A DNA stretch of 64,000 nucleotides, from positions 1 to 64,000 of IMG/VR virus record IMGVR_UViG_3300036715_002961. One strand, 5' to 3'. Positions 32,157-39,585 of this stretch are shown here, one piece after another; position 1 is the first letter of the stretch; every line of letters starts with the position of its first letter. A model generated the notes under the pieces. That model saw nothing but the letters and a program-made list of their open reading frames with translations, was not told where the DNA came from and did not search any database. The translations under genes were made by a program, and so were the position numbers. This DNA comes from a virus.

Positions 32157-32649
32157 TGAATGCCTCTTCGATTGCGTCTGCGATCTCTTCGACCAGGAAC
32201 TCGCCGCTGAGTTTCATCGCGCGTTCCAGGATTCGAAGGCCCTTGCCCTCGTTGAAGATGCCGCGCTTTTGCATGGATTTGGCGATAGCGAACGCGATTG
32301 AGGGCGCTTCGTCCTGCGTTCCGATGCCTTTGCGGACAACCCAACGCGCGAGGTCTTCGAGCATTTGACGGCCGATCTTCACGTTTTGAGACCGAACGCC
32401 GTACTCGATGAACGGGGCATGGGGAGCGACGTTGTAGATCTCGACGCCGTCGGGGGTCGGTTCGGACCGCCAGCCGGCGCGGTAGGCGCCTCGGTCGACG
32501 GGAACACGGGGCTCAGAGGGGATCAGCTCGTTGACGATATGAGCGACGACGCGAGCGCCCGCCGAAACGATGCCCGCGCGAGCCGCCTTCTCGACGCTGG
32601 TCCCAATGTATTGCCGGAGCGCCGGATCCTTGAGGTCGAAAATGGGCAT
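32149..32649 (-). CDS. HK97 gp10-like neck/tail completion protein
   Basis: A 166-aa protein from ATG 32649 with GAGGA upstream. The pattern ARVVAHIVNELIPSEPRVPV, DRGAYRAGWRSEPTPDGVEI, then YNVAPHAPFIEYGVR matches HK97 gp10/minor tail proteins, including the Tyr-Gly pair after the Ala-Pro-Phe-Ile motif. The C-terminus is a long helix. It joins head connector and tail tube in this family. Confidence 0.85.
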   Translation of the reverse strand: MPIFDLKDPALRQYIGTSVEKAARAGIVSAGARVVAHIVNELIPSEPRVPVDRGAYRAGWRSEPTPDGVEIYNVAPHAPFIEYGVRSQNVKIGRQMLEDLARWVVRKGIGTQDEAPSIAFAIAKSMQKRGIFNEGKGLRILERAMKLSGEFLVEEIADAIEEAFNG

Positions 32650-32650
32650 G

Positions 32651-33418
32651 TCAGTCCTCGTTGACGCCGGCTTGGTTGCGTCCCGCGCGCGAGCGATCCT
32701 CATCGGCACGCTCCAGCACGAGAGACCAGTCGGCGCGGTTGCGGCGCTTCGTGGGGAGGCTCGCGGCGCGGAAGCGCATGCGCTCTGCGTCTTTAACGCC
32801 GACCTCGACGACCTCCCAAAAAAACGAAACGCGATCAGGGATCCGACGAGACGACCCGGGATCCATCGCGCCCGCGAGGACTAGTGCCGCTTCGTCGGCG
32901 CGAAGGCCCATGAGCGACGCGGGGACGCCCGGTGGGGGCTCGCAGACCGACTGCGTGCACGCGCCAAGGCTCGCGAAAAATTCGGGGTTGGGAAGCGTCC
33001 GGCCGAGCAAGTTGTCGGCGGTCAGCAAGAGCGAAATTCCGTCGACGCGGATCGAACCCACGGGAACCACACCACCGGAAAATCCCTGGAGCGCGACGCT
33101 GCTCAGATCGGAGACGACCGGGCGGGGGAGAAGCTTGACGCTCGCGAGCAGGCGGGCGCGACCCTCGCCGCGCTCGGCGCCGCTCCATTGCTCCCAAATC
33201 AGGTAGACGTCCCAGGGCGTGAGGCCGAGACGGTCGCGCGTCTTCGAGCGGATCCGGGCGACCATCGGGGCCATGCGCTGGAGGATGGTCGGACCAGGGC
33301 CGCAAGCGGGCTCTTCCGCGAGGGTCTCCATGGCGATGCCGCCGGCGGGCCACGCCGAGACGAGCGGTTGCGGGCACGCGCTGCAATCGGTCTCACACTG
33401 CCCGCAACCGCAGTACAT
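32651..33418 (-). CDS. Cys-rich neck-region protein
   Basis: A 255-aa protein. The N-terminus MYCGCGQCETDCSACPQPLV has six Cys in sixteen residues and could bind zinc or an iron-sulfur centre. The remainder is alpha/beta (SKTRDRLGLTPWDVYLIWEQ, FFWEVVEVGVKDAERMRF) with an Arg-rich end. It lies between head-completion and gp10-like genes, with a one-base TGATG overlap at its start. It is probably a virion connector. The Cys cluster is unusual for that role. Confidence 0.68.
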   Translation of the reverse strand: MYCGCGQCETDCSACPQPLVSAWPAGGIAMETLAEEPACGPGPTILQRMAPMVARIRSKTRDRLGLTPWDVYLIWEQWSGAERGEGRARLLASVKLLPRPVVSDLSSVALQGFSGGVVPVGSIRVDGISLLLTADNLLGRTLPNPEFFASLGACTQSVCEPPPGVPASLMGLRADEAALVLAGAMDPGSSRRIPDRVSFFWEVVEVGVKDAERMRFRAASLPTKRRNRADWSLVLERADEDRSRAGRNQAGVNED

Positions 33419-33723
33419 CAGCGCCCCCCGTCCTGGGCCGCGCCCGCGTCGCGCGAGGCACCCTCACGCCCGCGTTGGGCCGCCTTGGTCAGCTCGCGAA
33501 CGACCGGTTCGAGGTCGGCGGTGACGCCGCAAATCGTGCGCAGCGCGGGCATGTCAGCATCAGGGTGTTCGGCGACGCAAACGGCGAGCGTCAGGTCGAC
33601 CGCGCCGCGGATGACAGCCTTGTTGGCGGCCGGCGAACAGGCGGGCGGAACGACCGCGATCAGCGCGGCGCCGAGAACGGAGAGAAGAGCGAAACGGAAC
33701 GGAATGGCCGGGCGATTGCACAT
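33418..33723 (-). CDS. Small secreted or lipoprotein-like protein
   Basis: A 101-aa protein from ATG 33723 behind AAAGGATT. A signal-like hydrophobic segment (FALLSVLGAALIAVVPPAC, residues 11-29) ends in Cys, resembling a lipobox although PPAC is a poor match. The mature part has two more Cys and an Arg/Gly/Ala-rich tail. It lies in the neck-gene run, an odd place for an exported protein; an outer spanin or a superinfection factor are options. Function unknown. Confidence 0.62.
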   Translation of the reverse strand: MCNRPAIPFRFALLSVLGAALIAVVPPACSPAANKAVIRGAVDLTLAVCVAEHPDADMPALRTICGVTADLEPVVRELTKAAQRGREGASRDAGAAQDGGR

Positions 33724-33734
33724 GGAGAATCCTT

Positions 33735-34172
33735 TCAGAGAACGGGGACGTTGATGCCACCGGAACAGCCCTTGAGCCACTCGCGCATGTCGTAGGGATT
33801 GACCGGGCATCCCAAGAGATTCGCGAGGCCTTGCTGGGCGATTTTGTAGGTAGAGGCGAGCTTTCGAAGTCGCTTTTCGTCGACGGTAATCTCGCCAATA
33901 GACGAGATTTCGTTGAGATCGGAGTTGCAGAAAACCTGGTTCATAATGTCGTCGAGACGAGCCAGGAACTTCATGAGACGCGGCACGGAATGAATATTGA
34001 GCTGCGTCATCGAATTTTCGATCGCGAACAGCGGATGCACGAGAATCGGGACGCCGAGACCGTAGGTCGTCGCCGATGAAACGTCGAGATACCCCATGTG
34101 CTCGCGCACGCGGGATTTGGTCTCTTCGGACAGGACTGCGACTTTCGGGGGTAGTCTCGTGATGCCGCTCAT
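33735..34172 (-). CDS. Head-tail connector candidate
   Basis: A 145-aa, mainly helical protein (MSGITRLPPKVAVLSEETKS, RLMKFLARLDDIMNQVFC, KLASTYKIAQQGLANLLGCP). A GTG five codons upstream at 34187 is an alternative start. Position after the capsid gene and before the neck genes suits a head-completion adaptor. No decisive motif. Confidence 0.65.
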   Translation of the reverse strand: MSGITRLPPKVAVLSEETKSRVREHMGYLDVSSATTYGLGVPILVHPLFAIENSMTQLNIHSVPRLMKFLARLDDIMNQVFCNSDLNEISSIGEITVDEKRLRKLASTYKIAQQGLANLLGCPVNPYDMREWLKGCSGGINVPVL

Positions 34173-34183
34173 GGCGCCAAAAT

Positions 34184-34216
34184 ACACGAAACCCTCTGTC
34201 GCCTGGACAGAGGGTT
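34184..34216 (-). terminator. Hairpin terminator
   Basis: AACCCTCTGTC and GACAGAGGGTT form a perfect 11-bp stem with a 5-nt loop on the minus strand, followed by TCGTGTATTTT. It lies 25 bp after the stop of the 106-aa gene. Confidence 0.8.
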
Positions 34217-34241
34217 CGGTTTTCGGAAATGCAAGAGTCGG

Positions 34242-34562
34242 TCAGGGCGCCACGGGGGAGAGCTGCACGCCTTGGGAGCGCAGCGAGTCGAGGTCGTAGG
34301 AGGCCGCGTTGACGATCTTCCCGGCGGGAAGGGTGTAAATGCAGCCATCGGCCGCGATCCGGGCGGCCGCGACGACGACGAAATCGCCGCTTTTGGGGGT
34401 GTGGTTGGGGACGAACTCGCGAACCGGAAAATCGGGCAACGCGAGATTGGGTGCGTCCTCGACGGCCGGTTGAACGTCGCTCGGAGCGACCAGCGGCGAG
34501 GCCGCTTCGTTGTCAGAGGCTGCAAGTTCTTCGACGGACATTTGAGCGCGTGCACGGGCCAT
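34242..34562 (-). CDS. Small head-associated protein (106 aa)
   Basis: A 106-aa protein with GAGAGG upstream of ATG 34562. The disordered acidic N-terminal half (SVEELAASDNEAASPLVAPS) precedes a compact domain (GDFVVVAAARIAADGCIYTL, PAGKIVNAASYDLDSLRSQG). It lies directly after the major capsid gene and is followed by a terminator, so it is probably made at high level with the capsid. It may be a capsid accessory or connector peptide. Confidence 0.65.
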   Translation of the reverse strand: MARARAQMSVEELAASDNEAASPLVAPSDVQPAVEDAPNLALPDFPVREFVPNHTPKSGDFVVVAAARIAADGCIYTLPAGKIVNAASYDLDSLRSQGVQLSPVAP

Positions 34563-34644
34563 GGGGAGAACCTCTCAGAGAAAAAAGGGGGCGACCGAAA
34601 CTTGGCCTCCCCCTTCATAGCATTTGAATACCAACAGAACGAAA

Positions 34645-36045
34645 TCAGTACCCAGCGTGCTGGAGAACGATCGCGCGTTTGAAGCGCTCGGGGCCGCTCG
34701 GGGCGAGAATGTCCGACGGCGGCGTGAAGCTCGTCGTGATCGACCAGGTATGCGAGACCTTCTGCTGCATACGGTCGACCGGCGCGCGCATGATCAGGCG
34801 GATCCGGTCGGTCATGATCGCGACGCCGTTGTTGACGATGTCGAACATGCCGGTCTTGCCCGTGATGCCCGCTTCGGTCGTGAAAAGCCCCTCGTCGAGG
34901 TACTTTTCAACGAGCGCGCCCTTGCCCGTCAGGATCGTGTGCCCGATGGGAACACCGTTCGCGTTGACGATTTCGTTGCCGAGATCCGGAGCGTAGAACG
35001 ACGAGGTTCCGGTGGAGACGAGCGAGCCGGTATTGGTCGTTTCCGGCGCGTCGGTGTTGAGGAAGAACATGATCCCCGACGTCTGGCCGATGAAACCTTC
35101 GCGGTACGCGGCACCATCGGGAAGGCTCTGGTTGAGCCGCTGGTAGACGGGATCGGAGAAGATCTGTGCGTTGGTCAGCGGCGAAATGTGCGCGTGGTAG
35201 AACCCGTCGTCGTGCGGGGTGACGTTGTGGCGTCGGAGGTACGCGACCGCGTTGATCACCTGCTGGAGAAGGAACGTGTCAGTCGCCGCAATCGAGTCAA
35301 CCGACGTTCCGCCAGAGGGGCGAACGATGCGGCTCGCGTAGACGGAAACGATCGGGGAGCGAGCAACGAAGGCGGCGCCCACTGCGGCGGAGAGCAGGAG
35401 CTGACCGGGGCCGTAAACGTCGGCGGGGTCGTTGGGCGTAAACCCGATGACATAGCAGCGCTTCTTGGCTACGCCGGTCCCGACGTCGATCGGGAGCGCG
35501 TAGGTGGCAGAGACCGGCTGCGGGCGGGCGCTGACGTTCGGGAGAAGAACGTCGATGAACCCGTTGAGGGACGCGACGGCGATGGTCGTATCGGTAGCGC
35601 CGATGGCGGCGGTCGCGACCGTGTTGCCGGCGAGGTACGCCCGGAACAGATTGTTGCGCGCAATTCGGTTGACCGACATGCCGGCTTGCAGGCCCTGCTG
35701 GCGAATGTTGGTCAGGAACAGGTTCGCAGCGGCGACTGTCGAGGTCGGCATGTGCGTGTCCATCGTCGCGCCGAACTGCTGGATCCGAGCAACCCACTGC
35801 TCGTAGATCATCGGCGTCGGCAGCGGGTCTTCGCCCGGCGTCAGCGGCTTGGTCACGGCCGGGAGAAGGCCCGGACGCGACATGATGATCTCTTCACCCG
35901 CACCCGACGGGAACTCTTCCGAAACCGCTTCTGCGCGGAACTGGATCGTCGGGAAAAGGGAGTCGTGAAACGCGCGTTCGAGAGCGCCGGTCTGAATGAG
36001 ATCGGCGATCTGGGCGGGCATGATTGACGCGAGCTGATTGGCCAT
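34645..36045 (-). CDS. Major capsid protein (N4 gp56-like)
   Basis: A 466-aa protein. The N-terminus (IADLIQTGALERAFHDSLFP), the region WVARIQQFGATMDTHMPTST followed by SVNRIARNNLFRAYLAGN, and the C-terminal part (NGVAIMTDRIRLIMRAPVDR) fit the N4-gp56/P22-coat-like capsid group with the HK97 fold. An internal beta-rich insertion (about 150-230) includes ATDTTIAVASLNGFIDVLLP. It lies downstream of the scaffold, behind a terminator, and probably has its own promoter. No prohead protease gene is seen nearby, as expected for this group. Confidence 0.92.
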   Translation of the reverse strand: MANQLASIMPAQIADLIQTGALERAFHDSLFPTIQFRAEAVSEEFPSGAGEEIIMSRPGLLPAVTKPLTPGEDPLPTPMIYEQWVARIQQFGATMDTHMPTSTVAAANLFLTNIRQQGLQAGMSVNRIARNNLFRAYLAGNTVATAAIGATDTTIAVASLNGFIDVLLPNVSARPQPVSATYALPIDVGTGVAKKRCYVIGFTPNDPADVYGPGQLLLSAAVGAAFVARSPIVSVYASRIVRPSGGTSVDSIAATDTFLLQQVINAVAYLRRHNVTPHDDGFYHAHISPLTNAQIFSDPVYQRLNQSLPDGAAYREGFIGQTSGIMFFLNTDAPETTNTGSLVSTGTSSFYAPDLGNEIVNANGVPIGHTILTGKGALVEKYLDEGLFTTEAGITGKTGMFDIVNNGVAIMTDRIRLIMRAPVDRMQQKVSHTWSITTSFTPPSDILAPSGPERFKRAIVLQHAGY

Positions 36046-36124
36046 GGGGAAACCTCGATTGATGGAAAGTTGCGTTCCCCGGAATCCACCTGTTACCGCC
36101 GGCGTCGCGTGTTGGGGTTCGCCA

Positions 36125-36153
36125 CAGTCGCACTTTCAAAAAGATCGTGTCAA
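36125..36153 (-). promoter_or_regulatory. Possible capsid-gene promoter
   Basis: A perfect TTGACA (36153-36148) lies between the scaffold terminator and the capsid gene. The hexamer 17 bp on is CGACTG, a poor -10, so a phage-modified polymerase or activator would be needed. Confidence 0.35.
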
Positions 36154-36162
36154 ACCAGGGGC

Positions 36163-36197
36163 ACAAAAAAAGAACCGCCCCGGCGAAGGGGCGGTTT
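36163..36197 (-). terminator. Terminator between scaffold and capsid genes
   Basis: On the minus strand AACCGCCCC and GGGGCGGTT form a 9-bp stem with a 6-nt loop, followed by CTTTTTTT. It is adjacent to a dispersed palindrome and 27 bp after the scaffold stop. Confidence 0.92.
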
Positions 36198-36201
36198 GGA
36201 G

Positions 36202-36217
36202 AGGAACCCGGGTTCTC
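36202..36217. repeat. Dispersed palindrome, copy 8
   Basis: Core GAACCCGGGTTC at 36204-36215, between the scaffold stop and its terminator, so it would be transcribed in the 3' untranslated region. Confidence 0.9.
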
Positions 36218-36223
36218 GTCCGG

Positions 36224-37048
36224 TTAGACGGTGTAACCCTTTTGCCGCATAGCTGCGCGGAACTCCTCTTTCGAGAGTTTCCGCATGTCCACAACGCCGT
36301 TGCCACCCGCTGCGTCGACGCGGGGTTCCGCTTCGGGACCCGGGTCTTTGGGGCCGGTTTGAAGCGGGGTCTTGGGGACCTGAGGAGGGGTGTACCCCTT
36401 GGCGCGGGCGGGATGCTTGGCAATGTAGTCCTTGATGAAGGAATTTACCGCTTTGCGTCCAGATCCGGCCTGGTAGGCATCAGGGTTCCGCTTGATGTCG
36501 CGAGCGAGCTTGTCGGCGACGACGTCGTGGTACTCAGGGTCGACGACCGCTTCGAGGGCCGATTTGACCAGGAACGCGCCCGCGCGTTCAGCCGCTCGGA
36601 TCTCGACGCGCTCGACGCGGGCTTCGGCCTGCTCGCGAAGCTTGCGCTCGCTTGCCAGCTCTTCGCGCCTCCGCTCGTCTTCGGAGAGCTTGGCTTTGCG
36701 GTTTTCTTCTTCGCGAGCGCGAAGGGTTTTGAGTTCCTCTTGGCTCGCTTTGATGGCTTCGACGTCGTCGGTGCCGAACAGCTCGCGGAGCTGCGCCTTG
36801 GACGCGCGCGCGAGGCGAGCCGCGAATTTCTTTTTCGAGAGCTGAATGACTTGATCGCCTTCGAGATCATCGTCGTCATCGTCGCTCTCGCCGCTCGTCG
36901 TGCCCGCGGGAGCGGTCGAGGGGGAAGCCGCCGGCGGCGCAGCGGGCGCGGGTGGGGAGGGGGAGGGGGGCGAACCAGCCGCCGGGGGCGTCGCGGGGGC
37001 CGCGGGCTCGGTCGGCTGATTCGGGTCGGTCGGGGAGAGTTGCGCCAT
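36224..37048 (-). CDS. Capsid scaffold protein
   Basis: A 274-aa protein with a Pro/Ala-rich N-terminus (1-50), an acidic patch (GESDDDDDDLEGDQV) and a long charged coiled coil (about 85-160: QEELKTLRAREEENRKAKLS onward). It ends in a basic helix (MRKLSKEEFRAAMRQKGYTV) typical of the coat-binding end of scaffolds. It lies directly upstream of the capsid gene, as in N4-gp56-type phages. Confidence 0.87.
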   Translation of the reverse strand: MAQLSPTDPNQPTEPAAPATPPAAGSPPSPSPPAPAAPPAASPSTAPAGTTSGESDDDDDDLEGDQVIQLSKKKFAARLARASKAQLRELFGTDDVEAIKASQEELKTLRAREEENRKAKLSEDERRREELASERKLREQAEARVERVEIRAAERAGAFLVKSALEAVVDPEYHDVVADKLARDIKRNPDAYQAGSGRKAVNSFIKDYIAKHPARAKGYTPPQVPKTPLQTGPKDPGPEAEPRVDAAGGNGVVDMRKLSKEEFRAAMRQKGYTV

Positions 37049-37063
37049 TTTTGAGGTCCTAGG

Positions 37064-37741
37064 TCAGATGATCGGGGAGACGGCCGCGAGCTGCGTCGGA
37101 AGCGACGTCGCCCGGTCGACCGCGAGCTTGACCGTCGCCTTTGTCACGGCGTCGGCGCCCGCGAAGGTAATCGTCGTCTTAGCCAAATTCAAGCGAGCTT
37201 GACCGGCGGCCGGCACCCCAGCACCGGGGGCGAGGACGATCTTTCGACCGGCCGCAGTCCCGACGTCTGCGTTGACTTCCTCGGCGAGGATCGTCGAACC
37301 CGCGTAGGCCGCGGGGAGCGTCAGAACATTGGCCACAACGGGGCCGGTGTATTCGACCACGTCGTGCTGTTCGGGGACGTAGAGAACGTCGACGTTGGTC
37401 TGGGCGTCGGCGGCGAGAAACGCAATATCGCCCGACGGCGTGATGGCCGCCTGCCCGGTCGCCGGGGTCGTTCCGAACCCCACGATCGTCATTTCGCCGG
37501 GGACTCCGCCCGCGAGAACCGTCACGCGGAGAAGCGACGCGGCCTTCGCGTCGTCGGGGAGTTTGATCGTTTGAAGCGTCGTGAGGCTCGACGGATCGGC
37601 CGCCGGGGTCGCACCGCGAATGACAGTCGGAAGGGACAAGAGAAGCGAGCCGAACTGAATGAACTTGAGGAGGTCGGCGACCTGCCCCGCGGTGATTCGG
37701 TTGGCGACACTCTTGAGGCTGTTTGCGAGAAGATTGATCAT
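37064..37741 (-). CDS. Head decoration or structural protein
   Basis: A 225-aa protein with a helical N-terminus (MINLLANSLKSVANRITAGQ) followed by a beta-rich body (LLRVTVLAGGVPGEMTIVGF, AAITPSGDIAFLAADAQTNV). It lies between small head genes and the scaffold. Its size and composition suit a capsid decoration or internal head protein. No family motif is recognised. Confidence 0.68.
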   Translation of the reverse strand: MINLLANSLKSVANRITAGQVADLLKFIQFGSLLLSLPTVIRGATPAADPSSLTTLQTIKLPDDAKAASLLRVTVLAGGVPGEMTIVGFGTTPATGQAAITPSGDIAFLAADAQTNVDVLYVPEQHDVVEYTGPVVANVLTLPAAYAGSTILAEEVNADVGTAAGRKIVLAPGAGVPAAGQARLNLAKTTITFAGADAVTKATVKLAVDRATSLPTQLAAVSPII

Positions 37742-37756
37742 GATCCGAGGGTCCTT

Positions 37757-38140
37757 TCAGAGATTGCCGCTGGCGCAGAACTCGGCGCTAGCGACGCCCA
37801 TGACTTCGGCGAGAACCACTCGGTTGGACGAGGGGAACGTCGCGAAAAAGAGGGTATCGACGGCGAACGTCGCGGTCGAATTGTCCTTGTACGTCAAACG
37901 CAGCACCAGAGGGCTCGAGCATTTGAGGTAAAAGAAATCGGCTTCTTTGACGCTCAGCGGGCCGACCACGGGGAGGGGCACGAACGCCACGGCCGATGAA
38001 ACAGAAGCGGCGCCAGTCTGCCGAGAGCCAGACGGTTGCACCAGCTCGAAGGGAAGGTTCGCGATGGAGGCTGTCGGGCTGCACGAGTCAACCGCGCCGC
38101 CGCCGATGACGACGGCCCCGCGCATGACGACCGATTCCAT
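37757..38140 (-). CDS. Beta-rich head-region protein (127 aa)
   Basis: A 127-aa protein with several strands (VVMRGAVVIGGGAVDS, VLRLTYKDNSTATFAVDTLF) and three Cys. Its ATG shares one base with the upstream stop (TGATG). It may be a decoration or fibre-anchoring protein of the head. Unassigned. Confidence 0.65.
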   Translation of the reverse strand: MESVVMRGAVVIGGGAVDSCSPTASIANLPFELVQPSGSRQTGAASVSSAVAFVPLPVVGPLSVKEADFFYLKCSSPLVLRLTYKDNSTATFAVDTLFFATFPSSNRVVLAEVMGVASAEFCASGNL

Positions 38141-38337
38141 CAGCCGCCGCCGTTGAGTTTGAACGGCGTGTTGGTCGCGCCGCGCGGGGTCGGCGGGTTG
38201 ATGATCAGGCGGATGCCGCCCGGCGGGATCGTCTCAGGGTTCGGACCTTGCGGCGACGAAACGGGACACGAGTTGCGCGTGGGAGCGGGGGCGGGGGTCG
38301 ACGAGGACGGGGAACCGCCGAAGGGGAGATTGCTCAT
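38140..38337 (-). CDS. Small Pro-rich protein (65 aa)
   Basis: A 65-aa Pro/Ser/Asn-rich protein (NPETIPPGGIRLIINPPTPR) with low predicted order. It is coupled to the next gene by one base. It may be a linker-like virion peptide. Function unknown. Confidence 0.55.
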   Translation of the reverse strand: MSNLPFGGSPSSSTPAPAPTRNSCPVSSPQGPNPETIPPGGIRLIINPPTPRGATNTPFKLNGGG

Positions 38338-38341
38338 GATT

Positions 38342-38530
38342 TCACCTCAATACGAAGGATTTGGGGGGAGTTGCGATGGGAAGGCGTGGGAGCGTGGGAG
38401 GATGATTTGGCGTCGTGTCGACGCGTTCGCCCGCGACTCTCGGGTCGATTTTGGAGACCGGGGCGGTCGGCATTTTAGGAGCGCCCGCGGGGACGGGCGG
38501 CGAAGTGATTTTGAACGGGGGTTTCGCCAC
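38342..38530 (-). CDS. Possible small Pro-rich protein (62 aa)
   Basis: A GTG at 38530 gives a 62-aa Pro/Lys/Arg-rich protein (AKPPFKITSPPVPAGAPKMP and on); an internal ATG at 38473 would give 43 aa. Neither has a clear Shine-Dalgarno. A dispersed palindrome lies just upstream. It fills the gap between the minor head gene and the next small gene. Marginal call. Confidence 0.4.
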   Translation of the reverse strand: MAKPPFKITSPPVPAGAPKMPTAPVSKIDPRVAGERVDTTPNHPPTLPRLPIATPPKSFVLR

Positions 38531-38543
38531 GCGGCGACGATAC

Positions 38544-38559
38544 GGGAACCCGGGTTCTA
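38544..38559. repeat. Dispersed palindrome, copy 9
   Basis: Core GAACCCGGGTTC at 38546-38557, overlapping the stop codon of the minor head gene and preceding the possible 62-aa gene. Confidence 0.9.
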
Positions 38560-39585
38560 TCGGCGCCGCCCCGCTCCAATTTCGGATCGGGGGACGGTCG
38601 AGAGCAGGGGTCGCGGGGGAGGCGAGCCCTTGCGACCTTCGCTTCGCCAGCGCGCGAGAACCTCGGCGTCGGTTCGAGGGGTCAGGTACTTGGGTAACGG
38701 CCAAGTAATTTTGTGCAGAACGACGATCTCGCGGTCGTTCGGTCGCGCGGGTGGATTTTCGATTTTCCCTTGCCACGTGTCGAACGACTCGCCGATGCGG
38801 CGGATTTGTCCATGCACTGCGTAGGAGTCGGCCGAGGTTCGATCGTCAAACGTAGCACTGAGGATCCGAAGCAGTTTCCCGCCGCCGACTTGCCGACCGA
38901 CCTCTTCGTGAGTCTCGGCCGCGGCGCGGTTATAGGCACCCATGGTCTCGGTGCGAACAATCCGCTCGGCCCAATAGCGCGGCGACTCTTGCAAAAATGG
39001 CGACTCGGCCGTGATGTCGCGTTCCATGTCGGACCAGCTTTTGCGCTGGATCACTCCCTGCTGGAGACGCGCTTCAAACTGGCCGATGACGCCGGTCCCA
39101 TATCGCTCCAAAATGCCGGCTTTCGCGCGGTGGGTTTCGTCGAGGCCGTTGCGCGCCCCTTCGCCCGACGTTCCGAGGCGCTGTAGGATGGAGGCTCGCG
39201 CGCCCTCGCTTGCTACGTCGAGGGCTTTTGCCTCGTTGAACGCCAGCGGCTGGACGATCCCGGCGAAGCTCGTCTCGGCGACGTTTAGGTAGGTTTGCGT
39301 GTGGTCGACGGCGGCGGCCGCGGCTTGCTCGCCATTTTCGAGGACGACGGCCGCAATGGCTGGTTGGAGATCGCGAAGAACCGCACGCACCTGGACGAGC
39401 GCGGTGTTCATTTGCTCCAGGGTGAAGGTACCAGCGCCGCGACCGCCGCGCGTGTAGCGCGCGATGCGCACTTCGAGTTCGGCCTGCGAATCCCGCAAGA
39501 TCCCCAGCAAACGCTGACGCCCGACTGTCTCAGACAGTCGGGCCGCTTGCATCTGGTTCAATCGCATAACCTCGAAGGGCGTCAA
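38557..39585 (-). CDS. Minor head protein, SPP1 gp7/Mu gpF-like
   Basis: A 342-aa protein, helical in its first 200 residues. It then carries the conserved head-morphogenesis block: YWAERIVRTETMGAYNRAAA, ILSATFDDRTSADSYAVHGQ and NPPARPNDREIVVLHKITWP. These are characteristic of the phage head morphogenesis family that binds the portal. The ATG overlaps the portal stop by 4 nt. The C-terminus is Arg/Pro-rich. Confidence 0.88.
   Translation of the reverse strand: MTPFEVMRLNQMQAARLSETVGRQRLLGILRDSQAELEVRIARYTRGGRGAGTFTLEQMNTALVQVRAVLRDLQPAIAAVVLENGEQAAAAAVDHTQTYLNVAETSFAGIVQPLAFNEAKALDVASEGARASILQRLGTSGEGARNGLDETHRAKAGILERYGTGVIGQFEARLQQGVIQRKSWSDMERDITAESPFLQESPRYWAERIVRTETMGAYNRAAAETHEEVGRQVGGGKLLRILSATFDDRTSADSYAVHGQIRRIGESFDTWQGKIENPPARPNDREIVVLHKITWPLPKYLTPRTDAEVLARWRSEGRKGSPPPRPLLSTVPRSEIGAGRRR

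Noticed and set aside
36333-36345. GGGACCCGGGTC in the scaffold gene as a repeat copy
   Set aside because: It lacks the AACCCGGGTT core and the flanks do not match.
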